Notes: generated by a model not told the origin, from the letters alone. A stretch of 64,000 nucleotides of DNA from Streptomyces olivochromogenes (GCF_001514115.1 NZ_KQ948470.1:124001-188000); one strand, 5' to 3'; counted from the first letter of the stretch, positions 24,838 to 33,466 are shown. Numbers and translations: made by a program.

Positions 24838-26463
24838 GTGAAGTTCGGCAAAGCCGTTGGCTTCGGTGGGCATATACGACAAATGACCCGAACAGCTCAG
24901 ACCGAGGTCGGCCTCCTCGTCCGGCGGACCGCCCGCGGCGCGACCGCACTGCGCGGCGGCGCTCCCTGGCGCCCCACGCCCTATCAGGTCTTCGGCGGAC
25001 TGTTCTGGCTGGTGCTGTGCCTCGCCTCCTGGCGGGTGCCGATGTGCTGCGACTTCGGCCAGCACGCGGCGGTCGTCGAGCGCCTCAAGGCGAGCCTCCT
25101 GCATCCGGCCCATCCGACGGCGGACCTGCCGGGCGAGGGCAGCCCCTTCTACTCGCCGTACACCGTGGCCCAGGGCGCCTTCGCACGGGTGACGGGCCTC
25201 GCGGGCTGGGAGGTGGTACGGCTCTCGGCGCCGCTGAACCTGCTGGTGCTGCTGACGGGGATCGGCCGCTTCGTGCGCGTCCTGGCGCCCCGCCGCCCCT
25301 TTGCACCGGTGTGCGCGCTGCTCGCGATGGTGCTGCTGTGGGGCACCGAGCGGGCCTGGTCGAGCGGCTACCTCGGGCTGATGTCGATGACGGGCAACCT
25401 CGGCTATCCGTCGACGTTCGCCATCGGACTCACCTTCTGGGCCTGGGCGCTCACGGGCACGCTCGCGGGAGGGATCGGCGGCCCGGTCCGGTACATCGGC
25501 CCGAGCGGACTGCGGAGCCTGTCCGGGTACAAGGGGCTCGGCGTCCTCTACGGCCTGATCCTGCTCGTCCATCCGATCACCGCGTCGGCGGCGGCGCTCG
25601 GGGCGGTGGCGTTCGTGGCCGGGTGGCAGCGGGGATGGCGGGCGGCCGTGGCGGCCCGGTGGGCGATCACGGGGGCGGCGGCGCTGATGGTCGCCCACCT
25701 CTGGCCGTACTTCGACGTCCTCGCGCTGCCCGGGGACCACAGCATGGACGCGATGCACCGGCGGCTGTATGAGGGGGTGCCGGGGCACTTCTGGCTGGCG
25801 CTGATCGGGGTACCGGCACTGTGGCTGCGCGCGCGGCGCTCCCGGCGGGACCCACTGGTGCTGATGTTCGCGCTGGACTGCCTGGTGGTGGCGTACGGCT
25901 GGATCAGCGGGCACTACACCTACGGCAGGATCCTGGGACTCGCGCTCGTGGCACCGCAGTTCGCGCTCGCGATCGAGCTGGCGGCGGCGCGGCCGTGGCC
26001 GGTGTGGCGGCGGGCGCTGGGAGCGGTGGCGGCCGTCGGAGCCTGCGTCGGCTTCCTCACGGTGCAGGCCGGTGCCGTCGTACCGCGTTCACTCGATCCG
26101 GTGAGTTTCGACCAGCCACCGCGCTGGCCCTCGTACGACTGGGCGGCGCGGCACATCAAGCCCGGCGAGGTGGTGATCGCCGACGGGTACTACGCCGCCC
26201 GTCTGATCCCGGCCTACGGCCCGAACCTGGCCGCTCCCGTGTGGCCGGACGCGGGACTGGACGAACGGGAGCGGGTGCGGCGGCTCGCGGCCGTCCGGGG
26301 GTACCTCGACCCCACGTCGACGCGGGCGGGGCGCTCCGCGGTGGTGCGGCGGTATCACGTGCGGTGGCTGTTGCTGACGCGGTGGAGTCGGGTGCCGGAG
26401 GAGGCGACGGTGGTGGATTGGAGCCGGCGTACGGGTGAGGTGCTCGCGCGCGTGAGGGCGTGA
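24838..26463 (+). CDS. Large polytopic membrane protein, GT-C-like
   Basis: 541 residues from GTG at 24838, 1 bp after the previous stop; ATG at 24883 is another possible start. After the first helix the outer loop reads CCDFGQHAAVVERLKASLLH, followed by SPFYSPYTVAQGAF, a pattern seen in integral-membrane sugar transferases whose loop carries acidic catalytic residues. About ten further segments follow. A soluble C-terminal domain of ~130 residues begins near RSLDPVSFDQPPRWPSYDWA and should lie outside. Co-directional and nearly contiguous with the GT2-TagF genes, it is likely part of the same glycopolymer operon. A strong hairpin ends the unit. Confidence 0.8.
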   Translation: MKFGKAVGFGGHIRQMTRTAQTEVGLLVRRTARGATALRGGAPWRPTPYQVFGGLFWLVLCLASWRVPMCCDFGQHAAVVERLKASLLHPAHPTADLPGEGSPFYSPYTVAQGAFARVTGLAGWEVVRLSAPLNLLVLLTGIGRFVRVLAPRRPFAPVCALLAMVLLWGTERAWSSGYLGLMSMTGNLGYPSTFAIGLTFWAWALTGTLAGGIGGPVRYIGPSGLRSLSGYKGLGVLYGLILLVHPITASAAALGAVAFVAGWQRGWRAAVAARWAITGAAALMVAHLWPYFDVLALPGDHSMDAMHRRLYEGVPGHFWLALIGVPALWLRARRSRRDPLVLMFALDCLVVAYGWISGHYTYGRILGLALVAPQFALAIELAAARPWPVWRRALGAVAAVGACVGFLTVQAGAVVPRSLDPVSFDQPPRWPSYDWAARHIKPGEVVIADGYYAARLIPAYGPNLAAPVWPDAGLDERERVRRLAAVRGYLDPTSTRAGRSAVVRRYHVRWLLLTRWSRVPEEATVVDWSRRTGEVLARVRA

Positions 26464-26499
26464 GAGGCCGCTCGGAGGCTGCGGGGCGGTGGGGAACGA

Positions 26500-26541
26500 G
26501 CGTGCACCCCCGCACCCCTGAAGGGGCACGGGGGTGCACGC
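26500..26541. terminator. Bidirectional terminator between the membrane protein and ohrA
   Basis: 19-bp arms (GCGTGCACCCCCGCACCCC, 26500-26518, against 26523-26541) pair with two mismatches around a TGAA loop. It lies between convergent genes. Confidence 0.85.
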
Positions 26542-26572
26542 GTGATCACAAGATCCCGTACTGGATCCCGTA

Positions 26573-26986
26573 CTACTCGATGACGAGCTCGACCGGGATG
26601 TTGCCGCGGGTGGCGTTGGAGTAGGGGCAGACCTGGTGGGCCTGCTCGACCAGCTTGCGGCCGGTGGCCTCGTCCACGGAGTCGGGAAGCTCGACGCGGA
26701 GCGTGACCGCCAGGCCGAAGCCCTCGCCCTGCTTGCCGATGCCGACCTCGCCGGTCACCGCGGCCTCGCTGACGTCGACCTTCGCGGCGCGGCCGACGAG
26801 GCCGAGGGCGCTGGCGAAACAGGCGGCGTAGCCGGCGGCGAACAGCTGCTCGGGGTTGGTGCCCTGACCACTGCCGCCCATCTCCACCGGGATGGCCAGC
26901 TGGAGGTCGAGCTTGCCGTCGGAGCTGACGGCGCGGCCCTCGCGGCCGTGGGTGGCGGTGGCGACAGCGGTGTAGAGCGCGTCCAT
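26573..26986 (-). CDS. ohrA: Organic hydroperoxide reductase Ohr
   Basis: 137 residues from ATG at 26986, chosen because GAGAGGG at 26996-27002 gives ideal spacing; ATG at 26995 abuts the RBS. The two redox cysteines are present: Cys56 in YAACFASAL and Cys120 in HQVCPYSNATRGN, with the OsmC/Ohr fold motifs NPEQLFAAGYAA and VTLRVELP. Ohr reduces fatty-acid and other organic hydroperoxides, with electrons from a lipoylated partner. It is divergent from an OhrR-type MarR gene with a palindromic operator between them, matching ohrA-ohrR of S. coelicolor as I recall. It looks like an insertion between glycosyltransferase genes, but synteny suggests it is ancestral here. Confidence 0.95.
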   Translation of the reverse strand: MDALYTAVATATHGREGRAVSSDGKLDLQLAIPVEMGGSGQGTNPEQLFAAGYAACFASALGLVGRAAKVDVSEAAVTGEVGIGKQGEGFGLAVTLRVELPDSVDEATGRKLVEQAHQVCPYSNATRGNIPVELVIE

Positions 26987-27050
26987 GGAGACCATCCCTC
27001 TCAAGTCAAGGTCTTGCCGGGGCGGCCGGTCCGACCGCCTCACGACCTCA

Positions 27051-27079
27051 ATTAGAGCACGCAATTCAATTGCGCACAA
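27051..27079 (-). promoter_or_regulatory. ohrA promoter with OhrR operator palindrome in the spacer
   Basis: On the minus strand TTGTGC (27074-27079) and TCTAAT (27051-27056) are separated by exactly 17 bp. The spacer carries the perfect 15-bp palindrome CGCAATT-C-AATTGCG (27060-27074). This resembles the AATT-centred operators of OhrR regulators. Reduced OhrR bound here would block ohrA; oxidation releases it. The ohrR gene starts 37 bp to the right and is probably autoregulated from the same site. Confidence 0.75.
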
Positions 27080-27110
27080 CTTAATGGTGGGCAAGAGCTA
27101 TCCTGGAGTC

Positions 27111-27626
27111 ATGACCGCCATGCCGACCCCGAGCACCCAGGCCCCGTCCGACGGGGACTACCTCCGTCTCGACCAGCAGATCTGCTTCTCGCTGAACGCC
27201 GCCTCACGCGCCTTCGGGGGCGTGTACCGGGTGATCCTCAAGGACCTCGGGCTCACCTACCCCCAGTACCTGGTGATGCTGGTGCTGTGGGAACACGGCG
27301 AGCTGCCCGTGAAGAAGGTCGGCGAACATCTGCGGCTCGACTCCGGGACACTGTCCCCGCTGCTCAAGCGGCTGGAGACGGCCGGTCTGGTGCGGCGGGA
27401 GCGCAGCGCGGTGGACGAGCGCTCCGTGCACGTCCATCTCACGGACGAGGGAACGGCCCTGCGCGAGCGTGCGCTGCGCGTGCCGCGCCGGATCGCCGCG
27501 GCGACGGGCGCGAACCTCGAGGAGATCCGGGAGCTGCAGGCGCGGCTCGACCGGCTCACGGCGGCACTGGACGCGGCGGCGCTCGACCCCGCGGCCCTGG
27601 ACGCGGCCGGCGCGGACGTCTCCTAG
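27111..27626 (+). CDS. ohrR: Organic hydroperoxide-sensing MarR-family repressor OhrR
   Basis: 171 residues from ATG at 27111. It has a winged-helix MarR fold (LTYPQYLVMLVLWEHGELPVKKVGEHLRLDSGTLSPLLKRLE, wing ERSAVDERSVHVHLT, written here across the span ~45-105). The N-terminal reactive Cys25 in QQICFSLNAASRA is the peroxide-sensing residue of OhrR. Oxidation of this Cys causes release from DNA and induction of ohrA. The C-terminal tail is Ala/Asp-rich. It is divergent from ohrA with the operator between. The GGAG upstream is close to the ATG, so a near-leaderless transcript is possible. Confidence 0.93.
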   Translation: MTAMPTPSTQAPSDGDYLRLDQQICFSLNAASRAFGGVYRVILKDLGLTYPQYLVMLVLWEHGELPVKKVGEHLRLDSGTLSPLLKRLETAGLVRRERSAVDERSVHVHLTDEGTALRERALRVPRRIAAATGANLEEIRELQARLDRLTAALDAAALDPAALDAAGADVS

Positions 27627-27641
27627 GGTCCGATCCATGGG

Positions 27642-27735
27642 GCAGGTCCCAGCGGTGGTGTACGTACACCGGGCAGGTCCTGGCGGTGGTGTATGCACAC
27701 CGGACAGGCCCTAGCGGTGGCGTACGTACAGGCGG
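27642..27735. repeat. Three tandem ~31-bp repeats at a convergent 3' end
   Basis: Units begin at 27642, 27673 and 27704: GCAGGTCCCAGCGGTGGTG, GCAGGTCCTGGCGGTGGTG and ACAGGCCCTAGCGGTGGCG, followed by TACGTACACCGG, TATGCACACCGG and TACGTACAGGCGG. Each carries a near-palindrome (GGTGTACGTACACC in unit 1). The third unit contains the stop codon of the GT39-like gene. No other terminator is visible between ohrR and that gene, so the array may act as one. Confidence 0.8.
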
Positions 27736-29249
27736 AGGGTGACACCCCTGCGGACGATCTGCTCGCGCAGGGTGAATTCCCTGGCGAGTACGGCGCGTTT
27801 GGTGTCCTCGGTCGCGACCGAGGTGTCCGGATGCCAGTTCGGCCGGAACACGAACGGTTCGCAGACCAGCCACACCCGGTCGAGCCGCTCGAGCCGGCTG
27901 CGCAGTTCGCGCGGGCCAACTTCCGTCCCGTACAGCGTCCCGGACGCTATGGCGGACGTCTTCAGGGCGACGTCGCGCACCCCGCGGAAGCCCGCCGGGT
28001 AGGCCAGCGCCGAGCGACGTGTGAGCGACGGCATGTACAACACCGGATCGCCGGGCCGTAGTTCGGAGCCGGCGGCGGCGGAGACGGCGGCGAGGTTGTC
28101 GGGACGGTGGGCGGGGTCGCGGTCCTTGCGGAGCAGGGGGAACTGGACGGCGAGGACGAGGGAGATGGCGAGGACACCGGCGAGGGCGACGAGGCGGGGA
28201 GCCGCGGCGCTCGGCAGCCGCGACACCCACCCGGTCAGCCGCTCCGCCCCCGCCGCGGCCAGCAGCGGTGCCCCGGCCAGCGCGTAGAGCACATACCGCT
28301 CGTCGTACAGCGGCCGGAAGCGGGAGACCGCGATCAGGACCGCCGGCGGGACCAGCAGCAGCGGCAGGGCGACCGACACGAGGTTCACCTCGCGGCGTCG
28401 CGGGAACGGGCGCCACAGGGCGAGCGCGATCAGGAACACGTAGGGCACGAACACCAGTTGGGCCTGGCTGAGGAACGCGTGCGTCAGATGGTCCACGCTC
28501 TTGCGGTTCGGCACCGCCAGCCATGCCACCTGCGCCGACTGCCGGTGGGAGACGACCGCGAGCGGCGCCAGGACGAGCGACGTGGCCCCCGCCGCGACGC
28601 CCCATCGCCACCACACCCGCCATGGCATCCGCGTCAGCGCCAGGGTCGTGCCGTGGGCGAGCAGGAGGAGTACGGCGAACTCGTGCAGCAGGCAGGTGAC
28701 GGCGACGGTCACGCCGTACGCCCACCAGCCTCCGTCCCCGCGCAGGGCCCGCACGAGGAGCAGGGTCGCCGCCGTCGCCCCGGCCGCGACCAGGGCGTAC
28801 GAGCGGCCCTCCTGGGCGAAGTGCCCGGTCAGAGGGGTGACCGCGTACAGCAGTCCCGCCCACAGACCGACGCGGGGGTTGCACAGACGGATCCCGAGGG
28901 CCGCGACGAGACCCGCGGTCGCGGCGGCGCCGACGACCGAGGGCAGGCGCAGGGCGACCTCGCCGGGGACGGGGGCGAGGACGAGATGCATGAAGAGGTA
29001 GTACAGGCCGTGCACCGCGTCGACGTGGTGCAACAGATGCCAGATCTGCGGAACCGAGCGCCGCGCGACCTGGTAGGTGGCCGCCTCGTCGCGCCACATG
29101 CCCCCGCGGTCGAGCCTCCAGAGCCCGAGCGTGAACATGACGAGCACCGGCAGCACCACGGCGACGACCCGCGCCACGGGCTCGACCGAGACCTCCGGGG
29201 CCTCCAGGCGGCCGGCGCCGGACCGTTTCATTAACACGCTTACCCCCAT
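27711..29249 (-). CDS. GT39/ArnT-like membrane glycosyltransferase
   Basis: 512 residues from ATG at 29249; ATG at 29231 is an alternative. After TM1 the first outer loop has GMWRDEAATYQVARRS, the Asp-Glu signature of polyprenyl-phosphate-sugar-dependent GT-C enzymes (PMT/ArnT class), and HHVDAVHGLYYLFMHL matches the second loop region. About eleven membrane helices are followed by a ~110-residue exterior domain. It should transfer a sugar from polyprenyl phosphate to a glycopolymer or protein outside the membrane. Between the two starts lies a leucine TTA codon (29232-29234), rare in Streptomyces. If 29249 is used, translation would depend on the bldA tRNA. Convergent with ohrR, divergent from a GT87-like gene. 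Confidence 0.88.
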   Translation of the reverse strand: MGVSVLMKRSGAGRLEAPEVSVEPVARVVAVVLPVLVMFTLGLWRLDRGGMWRDEAATYQVARRSVPQIWHLLHHVDAVHGLYYLFMHLVLAPVPGEVALRLPSVVGAAATAGLVAALGIRLCNPRVGLWAGLLYAVTPLTGHFAQEGRSYALVAAGATAATLLLVRALRGDGGWWAYGVTVAVTCLLHEFAVLLLLAHGTTLALTRMPWRVWWRWGVAAGATSLVLAPLAVVSHRQSAQVAWLAVPNRKSVDHLTHAFLSQAQLVFVPYVFLIALALWRPFPRRREVNLVSVALPLLLVPPAVLIAVSRFRPLYDERYVLYALAGAPLLAAAGAERLTGWVSRLPSAAAPRLVALAGVLAISLVLAVQFPLLRKDRDPAHRPDNLAAVSAAAGSELRPGDPVLYMPSLTRRSALAYPAGFRGVRDVALKTSAIASGTLYGTEVGPRELRSRLERLDRVWLVCEPFVFRPNWHPDTSVATEDTKRAVLAREFTLREQIVRRGVTLRLYVRHR

Positions 29250-29339
29250 GTCCAACTTCTTACTATTAACTGACCTTCGTTAACCTTTGATGGCGTATCG
29301 GTTCTTGTGAGGCATCCGAGAGCTTACGATCCGGGCTTG

Positions 29340-30620
29340 ATGAGCGCTTACCTGAGCCCCCGAGGCCGATCCCGTCTGCTCCCCCTCGCCGCCGCCTGGG
29401 TGGCGACCCGCGCCCTGATGCTGTGGCTGCTCGCGCACGACAACCTCTCCGTGCTGGGCAGCGGCGGGGTCTCCCGCGAGGCGAGTCACCTCTATTTCCG
29501 CTGGTACGAGACCCTGTCGCACGGCGCCTATCCGGCGGGCGACCGGCTGTGGCAGTACCCGCCGGGCGCGGGCCCCGTCCTGCTCTCGCCCGGGCTGCTG
29601 CCGGGCCTGACATACCTGCAGGCCTTCGTGGCCCTGACGCTCCTCGCGGACGCCGTGATCGTGCTGGCCCTGGCACACGCGGGCAGCAGACCCGGCCGCA
29701 GCCTGCGCGGCGCGGCACTGTGGACGCTGGGCCTGCCGTTGCTCCTGCACATCCCGCTCGCCCGCTACGACGTACAGGTCACGGCGTTCGCCGTCGTCTC
29801 CCTGCTGGCGCTGAAGCGCTCCCCGCGTGCGGGAGGCGTGTTCGCCGCGCTCGGCGCCCTGGTGAAGGTCTGGCCCGCACTCGTCCTCATCGGCACACCC
29901 CGGGGCCGTACGACCCGGGAGGCCTGGACCGCGGCCGTGCTCACGGCGGTCACCCTGCTCGCCGTCCTCGCGACCGCCTTCAGCGACCCCTTCGACTTCC
30001 TGCGCCAGCAGGGCGGCCGGGGCGTGCAGATCGAGTCGCTCGGCGGCACCGTGCTCGGCTTCGCGCGCCACGCGGGCTGGCCGGGCAGCGTGCGCTACCA
30101 GTACGGCGCGATGGAGTTCGTGGGCCCCTACGTCCAGACGGTCGCGACCCTCTCGCTCGCCCTGACGGCCGTCTCCTTCGCGCTCCTGCTGCTGTGGCGG
30201 GTGCGCGCACGGCACTGGACGGCGGCGACCCCGTACGACGCCGCGCTCGCCGCCGTGCTGATGTTCACGGTGACGAGCCGGGTGATCAGCCCGCAGTACA
30301 TGGTGTGGCTGCTCGGTCTGGCCGCCGTGTGCCTGACTTCGCGGCACACCACACAGCGCCCGGTGGCGGCGCTCGTCGTCGCGGCGACGGCGGTCAGCTC
30401 CATCGCCTACCCTGCCCTGTACGGGGAGGTCATCGACAGCACCTGGACGGGCTGTTTGCTCATGCTCATCCGCAACGGTCTGCTGGCGGCCGCGGCGGTG
30501 CTGTCCTTCACCCGGCTCTGGCACTCCGGACTTCCCGTGCTCGTGGTGGATCGACCGAAAGACGACAGGCGGAAACGGAACCCCCACCAAATTCCTGTCG
30601 TCTTCCGGACCGGCCACTAA
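29340..30620 (+). CDS. GT87-like polyprenol-phosphate-mannose-type mannosyltransferase (membrane)
   Basis: 426 residues from ATG at 29340 (GTG at 29307 is in frame; neither has a strong RBS). It is polytopic with ~9-10 helices. WQYPPGAGPVLLSPGLL, LLHIPLARYDVQVTAFAVVS and GALVKVWPALVLIG are typical of the DUF2029/GT87 family, whose actinobacterial members (PimE-type) use polyprenyl-phosphate mannose on the outer face. ISPQYMVWLLGLAA near the C terminus also fits. The region to the divergent GT39-like gene (29250-29339) is unusually A/T-rich for this DNA and should hold both promoters. It is followed by a co-directional GT2 gene 46 bp downstream. Confidence 0.85.
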   Translation: MSAYLSPRGRSRLLPLAAAWVATRALMLWLLAHDNLSVLGSGGVSREASHLYFRWYETLSHGAYPAGDRLWQYPPGAGPVLLSPGLLPGLTYLQAFVALTLLADAVIVLALAHAGSRPGRSLRGAALWTLGLPLLLHIPLARYDVQVTAFAVVSLLALKRSPRAGGVFAALGALVKVWPALVLIGTPRGRTTREAWTAAVLTAVTLLAVLATAFSDPFDFLRQQGGRGVQIESLGGTVLGFARHAGWPGSVRYQYGAMEFVGPYVQTVATLSLALTAVSFALLLLWRVRARHWTAATPYDAALAAVLMFTVTSRVISPQYMVWLLGLAAVCLTSRHTTQRPVAALVVAATAVSSIAYPALYGEVIDSTWTGCLLMLIRNGLLAAAAVLSFTRLWHSGLPVLVVDRPKDDRRKRNPHQIPVVFRTGH

Positions 30621-30666
30621 GTACCTCTTAACGGAAAATTACTGTCAAGCCCTACGATTTCGGCCC

Positions 30667-32271
30667 GTGGATCCTATGAAACCTCATCACCCGCAGGTCT
30701 GTGTCGTCGTCATCGGTTACAACGACGCCGACCACGTGACGGACGCGGTGCGTTCGGCACTCGCTCAGGGCCCGGCCGTCCTGGAGGTGCTCGCCGTCGA
30801 CGACCGCTCGACCGACGGCAGCGCCGACCTCCTCGACCGCCTCGCCGCCGATGAGCCGCGCGTGAAGGTCATACGCCGCTCGGAGAACAGCGGCGGCTGC
30901 GGGAGCCCCCGCAACGACGGGATCGACGCGGCGACCGCCCCGTACGTGATGTTCCTGGACAGCGACGACGTGCTGCCGCCGGGCGCCGTGGACGCGCTGC
31001 TCGAAGCGGCGCGGGAACAGCGCACGGAGGTCGCGGCGGGTCTGTGCGTACGCCGCGAACTGCCCTCGGGCCGTGAGGTCCCCTGGGAGCGCGACCTCTA
31101 CGCGAAGCCCGCGCTGATCCCTCACCCGACGCAGCGGCCCCGTCTGGTCCACGACACGCTGTGCGTCAACAAGCTGTACCGAACCGACTTCCTTCGTGAA
31201 CACGCGATCCGCTTCCCCGAGGGCCGTCACCCCTACGAGGACTTCGTGTTCACCGCGCGCGTGCTGGCCGCCGGGCCGCGCATCGCGCTGATCCCCGACA
31301 CGGTGTACGTGTGGCATGTGCGGCGCGGCGCCCAGCAGTTGTCGATCTCGCTGGACCGCGCGGACATCGAGAACTGGCGCTCCCGCACCGAGGCGCACCA
31401 CACGGCCTACGAGATCCTGCTCAGCGCCGGTGAGAAGCAGCTCGCCCGGGCCGCCAACGCCAAGTTCCTCGACCATGAACTGCGCATGTACGCCCGCGAG
31501 TTGGAGCTGCGCGACGCCGACTACCAGCGGGCCTGGTGGGAGCTCACGCGCACCTACCTGTCGACGTTCGACGCAAGCGACTTCACCGTCAACCCGACCG
31601 CGCCCGGCCGGCTGATCGCCCGTGTCGTGCTCGCCTCCGATGAGCCCCGCGACCTGCCGCGCCTCAAGGAACTCGCCGCCCGCCCGGCCCGGTTGCGCCC
31701 GCCGTACGCCCGCGCCGCCGACGGCACGCCCGTCTGGTCGGACGACCTCCCCCAGGTCACGCTGGACCACTACCTGCAACGCCCCGCGCATGTGCTGCCC
31801 GTCGCGGTCGACGCGGAACTGCGTCCCCGCGCGCGTGCGGCACGGCTGCGGCTGCGCCTGCACGACCTGTACGGACGACTCGCGGAGGCCGGTCCGGCCT
31901 CGGCGGACGTGGAGTTCGCACACCGGGACGAGGGGCGGATCGGGCTGAGCCTGCCGGTCGAGCTGGCCCAGGACGCGGACCGGACCACCTGGTCGGGCGA
32001 GCTGCCGGTGGACCTGTCGGCGCTGGGCTCGGGCACCTGGGACCTGCGGCTGCGGGTTCACTACCGTGACGGTTCGAGCCGGGACGTCACCGCGCACGCG
32101 GTCGGCGGCGGGGGCCTGCTGCGCCGCCGCGCGGTACCGAACCTGCGGTACGGCGTCCTGCTGGTGCAGCCGTACCGCACCCACGCGGGGGCGCTGGCGC
32201 TGCGTCTGGCACCCGGGCTGCGGGGGTTGACCGACGTGGTGCGCCGCCGGCTCAAGCGCCTGCTTCACTGA
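30667..32271 (+). CDS. GT2 glycosyltransferase with C-terminal beta-type region
   Basis: 534 residues from GTG at 30667 (ATG at 30676 also possible). The N-terminal GT-A domain (~10-230) has VVVIGYNDADHV, VDDRSTDGS, ENSGGCGSPRND, and FLDSDD as the metal-binding DxD motif; YEDFVFTARV follows. The C-terminal half (~330-480) is not membrane-like and includes DLPVDLSALGSGTWDLRLRV-type strands (exact text ELPVDLSALGSGTWDLRLRV), resembling the middle part of the GT2-TagF protein at 42066-44975. It lacks a TagF domain. It probably adds sugar to the glycopolymer backbone in the cytoplasm. The co-directional galE follows after 100 bp of short repeats. Confidence 0.9.
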   Translation: MDPMKPHHPQVCVVVIGYNDADHVTDAVRSALAQGPAVLEVLAVDDRSTDGSADLLDRLAADEPRVKVIRRSENSGGCGSPRNDGIDAATAPYVMFLDSDDVLPPGAVDALLEAAREQRTEVAAGLCVRRELPSGREVPWERDLYAKPALIPHPTQRPRLVHDTLCVNKLYRTDFLREHAIRFPEGRHPYEDFVFTARVLAAGPRIALIPDTVYVWHVRRGAQQLSISLDRADIENWRSRTEAHHTAYEILLSAGEKQLARAANAKFLDHELRMYARELELRDADYQRAWWELTRTYLSTFDASDFTVNPTAPGRLIARVVLASDEPRDLPRLKELAARPARLRPPYARAADGTPVWSDDLPQVTLDHYLQRPAHVLPVAVDAELRPRARAARLRLRLHDLYGRLAEAGPASADVEFAHRDEGRIGLSLPVELAQDADRTTWSGELPVDLSALGSGTWDLRLRVHYRDGSSRDVTAHAVGGGGLLRRRAVPNLRYGVLLVQPYRTHAGALALRLAPGLRGLTDVVRRRLKRLLH

Positions 32272-32279
32272 CGTCGCAC

Positions 32280-32356
32280 CGACACATCGATCTCACCCCG
32301 ACCCGACCCAGACCTCACACCGATCTCACACCGATGTCACACCGATCTCACTCCCG
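32280..32356. repeat. Short 11-bp repeats upstream of galE
   Basis: The intergenic stretch is made largely of CTCACACCGAT-like units (ACCTCACACCGAT, CTCACACCGAT, GTCACACCGAT and a degenerate CATCGATCTCACC), about 11 bp each, just before the galE RBS region CCCGAGGGGACG. It could be a slippage product in the galE leader or a set of regulator half-sites. Confidence 0.6.
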
Positions 32357-32371
32357 AGGGGACGACCGTTC

Positions 32372-33352
32372 ATGACCTGGCTGATCACCGGCGGCGCCGG
32401 CTACATCGGGGCACACGTGGTGCGCGCGATGCGGGACGCGGGCGAGCAGGCCGTGGTCTACGACGACCTGTCCACGGGCATCGCCGAGCGGGTCCCCTCC
32501 GACGTACCGCTGGTGGTCGGCTCGACGCTGGACGCCGAGCTGCTGGCCCGCACGATCGAGGAGCACGCGATCACCGGCGTGGTCCACCTCGCGGCGAAGA
32601 AGCAGGTCGGTGAGTCCGTCGACCTCCCGCTGCACTACTACCGCGAGAACGTCGAGGGCCTGCGGGTTCTCCTGGAGGCGGTGACGGCGACGTCCGTCGG
32701 CTCCTTCGTGTTCTCGTCCTCCGCCGCGGTCTACGGCATGCCGGACGTCAACCTGGTGACGGAGGAGACCCCCTGCGCACCCATGAGCCCGTACGGCGAG
32801 ACGAAGCTGGCGGGCGAGTGGCTGGTCCGTGCGACGGGCCGCGCCACGGGCCTGTCCACGGCGTCGCTGCGCTACTTCAACGTGGCGGGGGCGGCGACCC
32901 CCGAACTCGCCGACGTCGGCGTCTTCAACCTCGTCCCCATGGTCTTCGAGAAGCTCACGGAGGACGCGCCGCCGCGCATCTTCGGTGACGACTACCCGAC
33001 GCCCGACGGGACGTGTGTTCGGGACTACATCCACGTGGTGGACCTGGCGGAGGCCCACGTGGCCGCGGCCCGCGCCCTCGATGCCTCGCCCGGGCGGGAC
33101 CTGACCCTCAACATCGGCCGCGGGGAAGGCGTTTCCGTCCGCGAGATGATCGACCGGATCAACGCGATCACCGGCTACGACCGTCCCGCGGTGACCACAC
33201 CGCGCCGCCCCGGCGACCCGGCGCGCGTCGTCGCCTCCGCCGACCGCATCTCGGTGGAACTGGGCTGGAAGGCGAAGTACGACGTCCAGGACATGATCAC
33301 GTCGGCATGGGCGGGGTGGGTACGGCTGCACCCCGGCGCGGCGCGCTCGTAG
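32372..33352 (+). CDS. galE: UDP-glucose 4-epimerase
   Basis: 326 residues from ATG at 32372. It is an extended SDR epimerase: NAD-binding GGAGYIGAH (~8-16), DDLSTG, VHLAAKKQVGES, catalytic Ser region FSSSAAVYG, the Tyr-x-x-x-Lys pair in SPYGETKLAGE (~136-146), RYFNVAGA and VRDYIHVVDLAEAH. It interconverts UDP-glucose and UDP-galactose, supplying a donor for the neighbouring glycosyltransferases. The length fits GalE. It lies downstream of the GT2 gene, likely in the same transcription unit, and ends at a hairpin shared with the convergent SDR gene. A related NDP-sugar epimerase specificity cannot be excluded from sequence alone. Confidence 0.93.
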   Translation: MTWLITGGAGYIGAHVVRAMRDAGEQAVVYDDLSTGIAERVPSDVPLVVGSTLDAELLARTIEEHAITGVVHLAAKKQVGESVDLPLHYYRENVEGLRVLLEAVTATSVGSFVFSSSAAVYGMPDVNLVTEETPCAPMSPYGETKLAGEWLVRATGRATGLSTASLRYFNVAGAATPELADVGVFNLVPMVFEKLTEDAPPRIFGDDYPTPDGTCVRDYIHVVDLAEAHVAAARALDASPGRDLTLNIGRGEGVSVREMIDRINAITGYDRPAVTTPRRPGDPARVVASADRISVELGWKAKYDVQDMITSAWAGWVRLHPGAARS

Positions 33353-33375
33353 CGCCTGTCGGCTCAGGCCCCGCC

Positions 33376-33400
33376 GGCCCGGGTCCTGCCGACCCGGGCC
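33376..33400. terminator. Bidirectional terminator between galE and an SDR gene
   Basis: A 9-bp perfect stem (GGCCCGGGT, 33376-33384, with ACCCGGGCC, 33392-33400) and a 7-nt loop between convergent genes. It is followed by two direct copies of GCCGCGTCCGCCCAA and similar degenerate units up to ~33460. Confidence 0.7.
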
Positions 33401-33466
33401 GCGTCCGCCCAAGCCGCGTCCGCCCAAGCAGCCTTGTCCGCCCAGCCCTTGTCCGGCGGACCGGAC

